Assembly (NCBI RefSeq): GCF_030272615.1
Contig: NC_081414.1
Span: forward strand, 821,559,896-821,623,895
Length of the DNA: 64,000 nucleotides
Direction: 5' to 3'
DNA from: Cryptomeria japonica
Lineage: Eukaryota; Streptophyta; Pinopsida; Cupressales; Cupressaceae
The translations under genes were made by a program, and so were the position numbers. Shown piece after piece: positions 32,114 to 43,952 of the stretch. Position 1 is the stretch's first letter; the number at the start of each line of letters is the position of its first letter. The notes beneath the pieces are model-generated. The model saw only the letters and a list, made by a program, of their open reading frames with translations. It was not told where the DNA came from and searched no databases.

Positions 32114-35100
32114 ATGCCCACTTTAACAAGAGAGCAGAGACATAAGATCACTGAAACATTTGAAATAGCTGAAAATCATATCAACATGACATACCAAAGA
32201 AAAACACAAGAAGAAAACATGACAAACCAACATGTCAGAGCAATCAAACAAATTCAAAATCAAAATCAAACTATGTTAAAACCTAACAAGGATTCAAACA
32301 CACTTCAAAAGAAAGGTGGCTCTTTTATGCACCTCTTAAAGAGATCCCTAAAGGATTTGGCTAAAGAAGATCAAAATCGTGCACCCATGTCTAACAATGA
32401 TCCATCCATCCATAAGGAAATTGACTCTCCAAAGGCATCTATTCCTACACCTCCTAAAAGTTTGCAAGAACCTTCCATAGCATCCTTGCCAAATAATGCA
32501 TCCAAAGTTGAAGTTCCCCAAGCGATATCCATGATTTCTATCAAGCCTATTTCAGAGGATCTTATTCAAAGCTCATCTCCTTCATATCCAAGCATTGATT
32601 CATCGCAACATCCGCATAGCGCTTCCTTGCAAATTGAAGTCCTCATTCATAGAATTCTTGTTAAACGTGTCCTAATAGATGGGGGAGCTAGCTTGAACAT
32701 TTGCTCTATGAATCTTGTCTGTGCTCTAGGATATTCAGAAGATGCAACTAATCCCCATAAAAGGATAAAAATCACAACATCTGGTGAAGAAGAACATTAC
32801 TCCAAAGGAATTGTGATATTACCCATCATAGTGGGACCCTTGCAACATGACACAGCATGTCAAGTTTTAGACTTGGATCTACCATACAATATACTCTTGG
32901 GGAGACCATGGATTCAGGATATATAGGCTATTCTATCAATAGATCATCAGTGCTTAAAGTTTCCATACAATGGACAAGAAATCACAATATCAGCAGAATC
33001 AAATCCATTACAGCATTGTAATAATCAGAAATCAGCTCAAGAGGTCATTGTTTCACATAACAGAGAGGTAGCACCTTCAAGCACACAATCCAAGGAACAA
33101 TCATTTGAATCAATTCTATCAAACATGGAAGAACAAATGCAGCTGAAAGATCAAGGAAATGGAGAATATTTGATATCATGGAAAAACAAACAAGAGCAAC
33201 TTCAAATTGAAAGGGAAGAAGCAGATATAGTAGTCGATGTATTTCACATGTATGCAAAACAAACATTAGGAACTAGCCTACTTGAATCAGAATCACATTC
33301 GACTAACATGGACTTAACTGAGGACGATCAGGAGCTACTTGTATAAGGTCATTCTGATGAGAGTATCATTCTAGACATCGACATACATACTGAAAGCCTC
33401 GACATCTCTATCATGACACCTAATATCTTTGAAACATCTCAACCTAAAAATCCTTTACCATTAAGCTATCCTGAACCTACGGACTGGGAAAATGAAGGAG
33501 ACACTGCTATTGATACCTTACCTAATGACCATGCCATATCCTTATATCTTGATGAAATCAAACCCGCAACAAATTTCACCAGGGATTTTGCTAACGTATC
33601 TTCAAGTCAAATGGATATCAAATCTCCTAGTCACAAAATTGAAAATCAAGAAAACAATATCAGGTCTAATGCTGAAAACCATTTCTTGGCAACATTAGAC
33701 CATGAAAAAGTAAAAACAAAGGACGCATCCAACAGTGAAAACCTCCTTGAGGCACCAGAAGATGGGAGATTTGACACTTTACCTGAATGTTATCAAGAGA
33801 AGATATCTATCATAATAGCACCAGCAAAGGCAATTATCATTGGCACAACTGATCTACATCCAACAGCAACAATCTCTTTATCAGAACTAGCAAGGCAGAA
33901 ATATTTTGAACCATTCAAAAGATGGCAAGTCAACTTTACCTGGTCATATATAGACGTTCCAAGGTTCGATCCATATCTTACAATACATCACCCGAATATC
34001 AGTCTGGGAGAAGACATCAATAATGGAATACATCATGGATCGAGAGAAAGCATCACTAAAGGAACACAACATGGATCAAGAGAAAGCATCACTAAAGGAA
34101 CACAACATAAATCAGAAGCAGACATTCTATTCATCAAAATGGCTGTAGAATGGAATATTAAACAACTTCAAGTCTTTGGAGACTCCCAGCTTGTCATTAA
34201 TCAAATCAATGATGACTATCAAACCAAAGATGACAAACTCATGCCTTATAAAAAGATGGTGGATGATTTCAAGAAACACTTTATAGAAATAACTTTTGAA
34301 CAGATCCCCAGAAATGATAACAAAGCAGCAGATGCCATGGCTACACTTGCTTCTCTATTGTAGACACAGGAAAATCAAGAGCGTTATGAATTCGTAGTTG
34401 AAGAGTTGTTTCATCCCGCCTATAATTGTCCTGACTCCCAAACCATCTGTCAACTCATTGGACACAATTCCTCTCACTATGGCCATACTTACACATACCT
34501 AAAATATAACATCTTACCTCCTGACTTATCGAAAAATCAAAAGAGAAATTTTATTCGCCAACCCTCTCATTATACTCTCGTCGCAGATACCCTGTATAAA
34601 CGAGGTCTAGATGGTACTCTCTTAAGATGTCTTGAACAAGAAGAATTTGAGAAGGCCTTACATGAAGTCCATAATGGCATTTGTGGCACTCATTCAAGTG
34701 GTCTTACCCTTTCAAAAAAACTCATACGCTTGGGCTACTATTGGCTGACTATGGAACGAGATTCTTTTAAAATAGCAAGAACATGCAAACAATTTCAAAT
34801 CCATGGGAATTTGATCCATGCACCAACATAAGAACTACATGCTTTAGCAACATCTTGGCCTTTTTGTCATTTGGGACTTGATCTAGTAGGAAAGATAAAT
34901 CCTTCCTCATCTAATGGACACAAATTCATCCTAGTAGCTACTGAATATTTCACAAAATGGATTGAAGCTATACCTCTCATCAATATCACAGGAAAACAAA
35001 TTGCTGCATTTATCTTGAACTACATCATCTGTCGCTATGGAATACCAATGACCATTATCATTGATAATGGGCGACCATTCAAGAATAAAGATGTACAAGA

Positions 35101-35731
35101 GCTATGTGAGAAGTTCAAAATCCAGCATAGATTCTCCACACCATATTATCCACAGGGAAATGGGTAGGCAGAAGCATCTAACAAAACTATCTTGAAAATT
35201 CTTAAAAAGACAGTGAATGATGCTGGGAAAGATTGGCATATTCAACTGAATCCTGCTCTATGGGCCTACCGCACCAGTATCCTCACATCGACAGGTGCCA
35301 CACCTTTCTCTCTTGTATATGGATCAGAAACCATATTGCCAATCGAAGTAGAGATACCTTCTCTACGTGTATCACTAAAAGGACTCATCCTAGATGAAGA
35401 AGAAAGAGTATCTAGACTGCAAGAGTTAGAACTAATCCATGAACTCAAACACAATGCCTTTGATCATCTAAAGGTATATCAGCAAAGAATGTGCCGAAGC
35501 TATAATCATAAGGTTAAACCAAGAATCTTTCAAGTGGGAGAACTAGTGCTAAAAGAAAATCCACGCAACTAGGTAGATTGAGAAAAGAAAGGCAAATTTG
35601 AACCAAATTGGTTAGGTCCATTTGTGGTCACAACAGTATTTGGATTAGGAGCATATCAACTATCAACACAGGATGGAGATCATCTTGAGGAACCTATCAA
35701 TAGCATGCACCTGAAGAGGTTCTATGTCTGA
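32114..35731 (+). pseudogene. pol: Element B polyprotein: protease, RNase H fragment, integrase (RT deleted)
   Basis: A single reading frame of about 1,200 codons with no frameshift, interrupted by seven stops (near 32924, 33344, 34361, 34829, 35165, 35570, 35576) that are nearly all explainable as CAG/CAA or TGG transitions. An unknown basic ~150-residue N-terminus precedes the retropepsin (LIDGGASLNIC, DGG at residues 189-191; LGRPWIQD). An acidic linker then reaches NFTWSYIDVPRFDPYL, which in D lies just before RT. Here RT, RNase H and the first half of the second RNase H are missing; the frame resumes at GDSQLVINQINDDYQTKDDK. Integrase follows: HSSGL, CKQFQIHG (second Cys lost), LDLVGKI, IIDNGRPF, PQGNG then AEASNK, ending MHLKRFYV. 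Confidence 0.88.
34030..34110 (+). repeat. 36-bp in-frame tandem repeat at the RT deletion point
   Basis: Two full units of 12 codons (HGSRESITKGTQ) and a partial third. They sit exactly where D has RT, and keep the frame. Confidence 0.85.
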
Positions 35732-37407
35732 AAAATCAGAAAAATAAAAAAAAGTGAAAAATCAGAAAAAAATCAAAAACAGGGAAAAATCAGAAAAATC
35801 CTAAAAAGTGAAAAAGCATAAAATCCAAAAAAATAAAATAAAATAAAATAAAATAAAAATAAAAATCAAATATTAGAAAAAGTGCAATAAAAACAGATGG
35901 TAAAAACCTGGCAAACAGGCACTATCTATCCGCTAGCTCTTCCATCTATTAGTTCATGCATTTTTCCGCTTGCATTCATTCTTCCATCAACGCTGATCAT
36001 CATGAAGCCTTTATACATACGCAAGCATCCCAGGTGGCTTCTTACCATGGTTTGGATCATTGGATATATCATAACGACTTTGTTTCTAGGCTTGGGGCAA
36101 AATCTTACACCTAGCTGGGGGCAAACTTTTGATCAATTTTGAGCTTAATCAAACAAGTAGACCAAACAGTTAGACAAATCTTACTGAGCGAAAATTGAGG
36201 CACATCCAACATTGAACACAAGATCAAACTATCAATTATCAAGCTATCACAAAATCAATCTAAGCACATCACACACTTTTTAGTGGATAATATCTTTTTG
36301 AATGATTGACTGTAACATGATTGTTCAACTTTTCTATATTGCTTTTCGCTATCATGATTTCTGAGTGACTCCAGGATGTCATTGACTAGAGGAACAAGGA
36401 AGAAACATGATATTTTTCTTGTATGCTGTCTGAAAATTAATCACTAATATATGCAAATTTGTCTCAAGACATCGTCAGAATATCATTGAAGACATTTCCG
36501 ATTTGCGTATTGAAATGATTAATACTGCCTGTTTTATGCAAGCAACACTCAGGTCATCTCAATTCAATTATACCTTGATGCTTGTGTTAACTTTCTATAT
36601 CAAAATCTAGGAAAATAGTGCTCAGGTCATTATGGTTTAATTATACCATCGATGTTTGCACTCACTTCCCACATTTCAAAAGCTCAATGATGACAAAAAT
36701 GCAAAATAATCCAGTGACTGGTCTAGTCGTAGCTTTGCATTCCATTGCATTTCATTTGCATTCTAGCTTGCATTTCATTCTTGCATGGATCCCAAAAACT
36801 CCTTTTATCCAAGGTTAGATCTATCGCAGGAATCATCAAAGTATCATCATAGGTGTATACATAATCAGAATAACTCATATCTCTCCAAATATTGTCAACT
36901 CAGCAAAAATCTTATGCTATCTCCCTCAAATGCATCAACATCAACATATCCAAAAATTTCTGCAACTGATATCAACAAACTGTCATTTCTTTATCTAATC
37001 AATCTTACCAAATGAAATCAATCAATCAAACCTAATCAACTCATGTCTTATACAAGATGAATCCTTCCTGAAACCAGACATTATGATCATCCATGTCTTA
37101 TACAGGATGAATCCTTCCTGAAACCAGACTGAATCAAATCAATCAAGATTTTTCAATCTTACCGATCTAGGCAATCAAGCTAATCAAAGAACTCGCACTT
37201 TCATCAAACAAAAGTTGCAGAAATCAAATCAAATCTATCGAGATATCAATCTCACAAAAACTCCAAAGATCAATTATCTCAATTGATCTCTCGAGGGGGC
37301 ATCATTATACTGGAATTTAGAAACCAAGAGCCGGGGCATTCTATCAAATCAATACCATCATCAAAATGAGATTATTCTTTGAATCAACACGTCATCACAC
37401 CTCGCTT
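35732..37407 (+). other. 3' untranslated region of element B
   Basis: An A-rich spacer with AAAATCAG and AAAAT units (35731-35890), the conserved 24-nt motif (35899-35922), and two copies of a GGGGCAAA-type block (near 36091 and 36117). A 50-bp tandem duplication starts at 37042 and 37092 (CATGTCTTATACAAGATGAA in the first copy). No gene is seen. Confidence 0.6.
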
Positions 37408-37422
37408 CAAAGAGGGGCAAAA
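37408..37422 (+). promoter_or_regulatory. Polypurine tract of element B
   Basis: CAAAGAGGGGCAAAA directly before the TGTATACACC start of the 3' LTR; same as in element C. Confidence 0.9.
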
Positions 37423-38353
37423 TGTATACACCTAAAAATGGTTTGAAGATAATTAATTAAATAAACAATTATTTAATTAATCTCTCCTCCCCAATTTAAT
37501 TGAATTCACTAAGCAATTTGATTAAATCTCTTACTCATCTACTTATTAATAAATCTAAGGATTTATTAAATAGGTTCATTTCATTTCACCCCTTTAATTA
37601 ATTAATTCCCCCCACCAAATTCATTTCTTCCAACTCCTAATTAATTAAAACAATTCAAATTCATGAGTTGTTGAAACTAATTAGTCATTTTCCTAATATT
37701 TGAATTTCTAAATTCAAATTCTCCTAACTTCTACCAATCCCAAACCTAACCATTCCTAAACCTAACCCATTCTACCTACCACCTTGTCCCCTTTCATCCA
37801 ACATCTTCTAGAACCTTTGTGACACTTGTCACTAAGTGTTCCCTTTAATCCAACTCCCTTTGCCAACTTCCTCCAATTTAACCATTGATATCTTTAGATC
37901 AATCTCAACTGTTGATTCATGCCAACTCACCCCTAGCCTTGGGAAATCCTATAAATAGACCTCATTTTGGAGCAATAAGGGTCCCAATTTGATTTCATCA
38001 TTTGCATTGTTATTATAGGCATCTAGCTTATAGTTTATCATTCTTAGCAATGTTATCATGCTCAATTTAGCTTAATCATGCTAGGATAATCAATCATTCA
38101 TATAGCTTAATCATGCTATTCTTGCTAGATCATGTATTTTCAGCATTCAAATCCTCCATCTAAGTGTAGTCAAGTCACTGGAATTTGTATACTAAGATCT
38201 GAGAGCAAAATTCATACTCGCATTTACTAGGAGGCAATAAGTCGATTAGCTATGGTTTTGTGTTTTATTGATTATATCTTCTAACCATTGCTTGTAATGA
38301 TTTATTGAGTTCATTGTGGTTGCAGGTACAGGTACACTTCATAGAGCACGACA
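37423..38353 (+). repeat. Element B 3' LTR
   Basis: 931 bp, starting TGTATACACC and ending GAGCACGACA before the ACTTG duplication. TATA box CTATAAATA at 37949-37957, conserved with the left copy. It is longer than the matching part of the left LTR. Confidence 0.9.
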
Positions 38354-38358
38354 ACTTG
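38354..38358. repeat. Target site duplication of element B, right (ACTTG)
   Basis: Exact copy of 29507-29511. Confidence 0.92.
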
Positions 38359-39512
38359 TATTCTCCTGATCCATATGCTGCTACTATAACAAAAGGTCCT
38401 AGCCAATTGGGTTCAAAATTTCCCTTCTTTTCTCGATCTTGCTGATTTCTTGGATTCTCCCTTAAAACTATATCTCCAATCTAGAAAATACACGGCTTGA
38501 ATATGTGGTTATAGCTTCTTGCCATTCTTTGTTGGTATACTTTTAAATGTTCTGTTGTATTTTGGTGACCTTGGATCAATTCTAGTTCCTAGAGTCAAGA
38601 GACTCGTTCTTCTTCTTCTGGTATAAGACCATGCAAGGATACACGTAGAGAAGGTATCTCTACTTCTATAGGTAATATAGCTTCAGATCCATAGACCAAA
38701 CAATATGGAGTTGCCCCTGTTGGAGTGTGGACGCTAGTTCAGTATGCCCAAAGAGCAAGATTTAGCTGAATGTGCCAGTCTTTTCCAGCTTCATTGATTG
38801 TTTTCTTCAAGATTTTCAAGATAGTTTTTTTTTATGCCTCAGCTTGACCATTACCTTGTGGATAATATCGAGTAGAGAACCTATGTTGGATATGAAACTG
38901 TTCACATATCTTTTTCACATCTTGATTTTTGAATGGTCTTCCATTATCAGTGATAGTGGTCATAGGAACACCATAGCGACAGATTATGTAATTCAAGATA
39001 AATGATGATATGTGTTTTCCTGTCACTATTGTTAAAGGCACTGCTTCAATCCACTCAGTAAAATATTTAGTAGCTATCAGAATGAACTTATGTCCATTAG
39101 AAGATGAGGGATTGATTTTTCCTACCAAATCAAGGCCCCACTATGAAAATGGCCATGATCCCATCATAGGATATAACTCTTGTGTTGGTGCATGGATTAG
39201 ATTTCCATGGATCTGACATTGTTTACATTTTCTAGCATAGGTGAATGAATCTCTTTCCATAGTAGGCCAAAAGTAAACCATACGAATAAGTTTCTTAGTC
39301 AGTGTTAAACCACTTGAGTGTGTACTGCAAATACCCGAATGAATGTCATTAAGAACTCTCTCAGATTCTTCTTTTTCAAGACATCTCAACAATGTACCAT
39401 CTAGACCATGCCTATATAAGATATCAGAAATAATGGTATAGCGAGAGGACCGACGGATAAAGTTTCTTTGTTGATTACGAGATAATTCAAGAGGAAGGAT
39501 ATGATCTTTCAA
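38359..39512 (-). pseudogene. pol: Element D integrase (end continues at 29506-29436)
   Basis: Minus-strand frame with HSSGLTLTKKLIR and CKQCQIHGNLIHAPT (zinc region), WGLDLVGKINPSSSNGHKF with the first Asp, TITDNGRPFKNQD with the second, and PQGNGQAEA with the Glu. The DDE triad is present. TAG/TGA-type stops lie at about 39138 (after WPFS), 38829 and further down. The C-terminal FEPNWLGPFVI module runs to 38359, where B interrupts it, and the last ~24 residues are at 29506-29436. Confidence 0.85.
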
Positions 39513-39578
39513 ATATTGGTAGGTTTGGCTGTATAAAGAATCACTGGTTCCTGATATATGGTAGATTCGATAGGTATG

Positions 39579-40530
39579 CTAGGATTGGATGGTAGGGGTT
39601 AAGATATCTTCCACAAGAAATTTGTAATGCTGTTGATTCTCTTTATTTTGCAAGAGAGATGCTATTGTAGCCATCACATTTGCTGCTTTATTCTCATTTC
39701 TGGGAATCTGGGTGAATGCGATATCTTTAAAGTGTCCTTTAAATTCCTCCACTAGCTGTTTGTATGGCATAAGCTTATCATCCTTTGTTTGATATTCATC
39801 ATTTATTTGATTTATGACAAGTTGTGAATCACCATAGACATGTAGTTCTTTGACATTCCATTCAATGGCCATTTTAAGCCCTATAGCTAATGCTTCATAC
39901 TCTGTAGTATTATTAGTGCATGGAAATTGCAGTCTATATGATTTCAAAATTGTGTCCTTGAGGTGTGATGAAAAATATTCCTGCGCCTGAACCATATTGA
40001 GTATAAGAACCATCAAAGTACAATTCCCAAAAGTTTGTACTTACTGTCAAGATATCTGCATCAGGAAATTCGATGTGCAAAGGCATGTTATTGTGTAGAG
40101 GTGCATCAACTAATTGATCAGTGATGACTTGTCCCTTGATAGCTTTCCGGTCAACATATTCTATGTCAAATTCACTCAGTATCATAACCCATTTGGCTAA
40201 TCTCCCTGTCAATGTTGACTTGCTTAATAGATATTTGAGAGGATCTATCTTTGCTATTAGTTTTATAGAATGAATCAACATATAATGTCGCAGCTTCTGG
40301 GTTGCGAATACAACTGCTAGACATATCTTTTCAATTGAAGAATAATTTAACTCATAGCCAACAAGCATTCTGCTAATATAATAAACTGCTATTTCTTTTC
40401 CTTCATCATCATGTTGAGCTAGGAGAGCACCTAATGGTATGCTTGTTGCCGAGACATAGAGTAACAATGGTTTCCCCTTGGCTGGGGATATCAGTACTGG
40501 AGGACTCATAAGATACTCTTTTATTTGCAA
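39579..40530 (-). pseudogene. pol: Element D RNase H and second (archaeal-type) RNase H
   Basis: First RNase H: LLLYVSATSIPLGALLAQHD, YSSIEKICLAVV, LRHYMLIHSIKL. The second begins ELYFDGSYTQYGSGAGIFF, and after a frameshift near 39950 continues TNNTTEYEALAIGLKMAIEW, HVYGDSQLVINQIN and NENKAANVMA. Two RNase H domains, the second before integrase, are the mark of the TAT lineage. The usual final Asp reads Asn in AANVMA. Confidence 0.83.
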
Positions 40531-40554
40531 GAAAGATTCTTCACATTTTATATC

Positions 40555-42048
40555 TCATTTGAATGGAACATTTTTATGTAGAAGATGGGTTAATGGAAGA
40601 CATCTATCAACTAATTGAGAAACAAATCTCTTGATTGATTGCAACCTGCCTTGTAAAGATCGCAATTGACTTATGTTCTTGGGTGACTCCATCTCCATGA
40701 TAGCTTTAACTTTTCCAGGATCTACTTCAATGCCACGAGCTGATATAATGTATTCAAGGAGTTTTCCAGAGGTTACTCTAAATGCACATTTCTTTGGATT
40801 TAATCTCAATTGGTATCTTTCTAGCCCATCAAAAATCTTGCTTAAAATGTTCAAATGTTATTTTCTTGTGTGAGATTTTGCAAGTATGTCATTGACATAA
40901 TCTTCCATGAATGTATGAATCATGTCATGAAAAATTGTCATCATAGCCCTTTGATAAGTTGCTCCTGCATTCTTAAGCCCAAATGGCATAACATTCTAGT
41001 AGTAGGTTCCCCATGCATAGGTGAAAGTTGTCTTCTCTTGATCTTCAGGTGTGATTCTTATTTGATTATATCCTGAGAAGCCACCCATTAATGAAAACAT
41101 CTCGTGTTCTGCTGATAAGTCAACTATGATATCAATTTTTGGTAGCGGGAAATCATCTTTTGGACATGCTTTATTTAGATCTCTGAAATCTATACAGACT
41201 CTTATGCTTTTATCTGGCTTTGATACTGGTACAATACTTGAGACCCATTCTAGATAAGCAACTAGCCTTATAAAACCCACTTCTAATAGTTTCTTGAACT
41301 CGGTTTTGACAAGGAGAGAAATATGTGAATGCATCTTTCTTAGCTTCTGCTTAACAGGTTTTGCTTTTAAATCCATATTAAGATGATGCATGATAAGATC
41401 TGGGTTAAGTCCTGGCATATCTGCATAAGACCAAGAAAAATTTATTTGTCTTTGCTGAAAGAATTCCATGTACTCTTTCCTCTCTCTTTCTGATAATGAG
41501 GTAGCAAAATGAAGTATTTTTGGATCTTTTGATGTATCAATGTTTCCTACTTCTAATGGTTCTATCAGGATAGTAGATCTCTCTTGAAAATATACAAGAA
41601 AAATGTCAAACTTTTCATCTTCTGACGCCTCTGGGGGGTTTTGACCATCAGATACACCCTTTGTTTTCTCTTTTGATTGGTCTAATGTTGCCATGAAATG
41701 ATTTTCACCAATAGGTCTCTTTCCTTGTTTTATTTCACTTTTATGATTGGAAAGCTTGGCATTCTCCTGACTATGAGAAACATCACTTGATTCTGCAGTG
41801 GAAGATATCTTAGGATGGATGGGTTCAACAATGTTAAGGTACACAGCTAAGTCATGATCATTGGAAAAGACATTTAGTTCAGGGTTGTCTAAATTATCCC
41901 AATCAATTAGTTCGGGATGTAGCAGGGGTAAATCATAATCACTGTCATCATTAAGTGTTTCAATGTTCATGACATAATGATCATAGCTTGGCGTAGAATA
42001 GGTATTGTCATAGATTAAATGTTTTTGAGAATTGTCTTTCTCAAGCAT
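40555..42048 (-). pseudogene. pol: Element D reverse transcriptase, active site mutated
   Basis: The same minus-strand frame covers 42048-40996 and 40854-40555 with the bridging part readable through stops. Motifs: KLRKMHSHISLLVK, VCIDFRDLNKACPKDDFPLP, GGFSGYNQIRI, MPFGLKNAGATYQR and YVNDILAKS (40899-40888). The family patterns are MDGFSGYNQ and YVDD; both the palm Asp (now Gly) and the first Asp of the YxDD box (now Asn) are lost. The upstream part (42048 to about 41450) is an acidic linker ending FSWSYADMPGLNPDL, shared with B. Confidence 0.85.
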
Positions 42049-42911
42049 TTCCGAATTAGTCTTAATAAGATTAATATTAGCATTTTATAGTTCACACTCA
42101 AGTGGTTCTTCAACTGACGTTTGTCCCTTAAACGAATGGATTATATCCACACAAACATCTTTGATACTGCAAATTCCTTCTTAATTGACCTCATTTGCAT
42201 TTAGAAGTTGACATATTTGTGCACATGATGAAGTATATTTTTTTAATAGATTTTGTCTCCTTTCAAACTCAACTTCTTTTGGACTAATAGTCAATCCAAC
42301 TTGACTATCCCTTAGTTCTTCTATAGCTCTTGCATATCTGATCTTTGTTTGTGCTTCTTGTGGAATTTCTTCTCTGTCTTTGTCATCCCCTTTTCTTTTT
42401 ACATACGCCTCTTTTCTCTAAATTCTAAGTTTTTCTTACCTTCTTTCTAACTTCATCTTTTGTTTTGCTATAGACAAGTCTTCTTTTGTGGTATCTTCTT
42501 GATCTTCATTATGTTCTTTATTTGATGTAGTGAATAAGACATCTGGACTCCATTCATATTCATTTGAGTCTGTTTTTGAATCCTGATCCAAGATTACTCC
42601 ACTATACCATACGGGAATGTCGTATGGTGTAAAGAGTTCTCTGATTTCTTCTATCTCTATGTTTACTACTTTGGGAATATCTTGTGAAGATTTTGCTTTT
42701 GTTTGTATTTTCAGAACTTGTTGACAAGATTTTTCTTCACCTTGAATGATGATCTCCTCCTCTTTCTTTTCACATCTTCTTGCTTCTTTTGTTTACTGGT
42801 TATTGTTTTGGCCACTTGATGTAGCTTTTCTTGCCAATTTTCTTCTTTAGAAACTGATTTATTTCTCCATTTTTGCTTTTGATTATTGTGTTGCTTTTGA
42901 TTAGACTTCAA
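42049..42911 (-). pseudogene. pol: Element D linker between protease and RT
   Basis: A Lys/Glu/Gln-rich region. The protease frame runs to 42711 and a second frame, that of RT, takes over from about 42720, so there is one frameshift. No domain is recognised in the linker. Confidence 0.6.
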
Positions 42912-42932
42912 ATATCCTAGCCTAGGTTTATC

Positions 42933-43952
42933 TTATGTGGATTGTGAGTGTGGACAAATGGGTTCTAAAATACCTTGATGTTGCTTACCAATTGGTCCTT
43001 TTCCTTCATATCCCATCTTTTGCATGATTTCATATCCTTTGCCATATTGTTTTATGGGAATATTGACTTCTGTTGTTGTTGCTATAGTTTTATCTTCATC
43101 TTTGTATAGCCAACCAAGAATGTCTTTGTCTTCATTTTCCTCTTCAAGGGTTCCAACACTAACAAAGGTTCCTTTAAACATATGTTTTGATTTCCCTGAT
43201 GCCTTTGATTGAATATCTATAGGCTTTCCATATGACTTAGGGGAAAGTGGAAAATTTTGCAAAGAATATTTTTCCATTCCTTCATCATTTAACTTGACCT
43301 TTTCTTCAAAAGTTTCCCATAGCTTTGCTTGAACTTCTTTAGTAGGATATACTGATTCTCTATTATGTGGAACTCTTGTATCTTGTGTTGGCTTCAAATT
43401 ATTGCAATATTGACTTGAATCTACAATTATAGTGATTTCTTTTCCTTCATGAGGAAATTTTACACTTTGATGGTATGTAGAAGGAACTGCTTGCATCTTG
43501 TGAATCCATGGTCTTCCCAGAAGAATATTGTAGGAGAGGTTCAAATCTAAAACTTGACACAATGTATCATTTTCCATAGGTCCTATCTTTATTGGTAGCA
43601 CAACAGTTCCTTTAGAAGAACATTCTGCTTCATCATAAGCCTTGATGATTATTTTCCTTTTCGGGTCTACTGCATTCTCTGAATATCCCAAAGCTTTTAT
43701 CAAACTTAATGCACAAATGTTTAATCTAGCTCCTCCATCTATGAGTATGCATTTGACATGATTTTTATTTATGGAGACTTCAATATGTAAGGGAGCATTG
43801 TGAGGATGTTGTAAGGATGCATCATCATTTTCAGAAAATGATAAGCAATGAGGAGCTATGAGGTGTCCTACCATGTTTTGGAACTGATCTATATCCAAAT
43901 CTTTTGAGACTATTATTTCCACTAAATCTTTCTCCAAAATATCCTTATGCAT
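42933..43952 (-). pseudogene. pol: Element D protease followed by a G-patch
   Basis: Retropepsin with CILIDGGARLNICALSLIK (DGG active site), VVLPIKIGP, YNILLGRPWIHKMQAVPS. About 200 residues later comes a G-patch-like segment, YGKGYEIMQKMGYEGKGPIG followed by QHQG. G-patches are glycine-rich RNA/helicase-contact modules and follow protease in betaretroviruses. The frame ends at TAA (42933, for Gln) and continues. Confidence 0.8.

Larger units (their letters stand above)
29512..38353 (+). mobile_element. Element B: RT-less TAT retrotransposon inserted in D
   Basis: Two LTRs (from 29512 and 37423-38353), polypurine tract and target duplication ACTTG. Inside is one long frame (32114-35731) holding protease, a fragment of the second RNase H and integrase. 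There is no gag capsid domain, zinc knuckle or RT. B is therefore non-autonomous in design, although the LTRs and duplication show that it moved. Its closest relative here is D, with which it shares LTR start, leader block, protease, integrase and 3' motifs. Confidence 0.9.
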
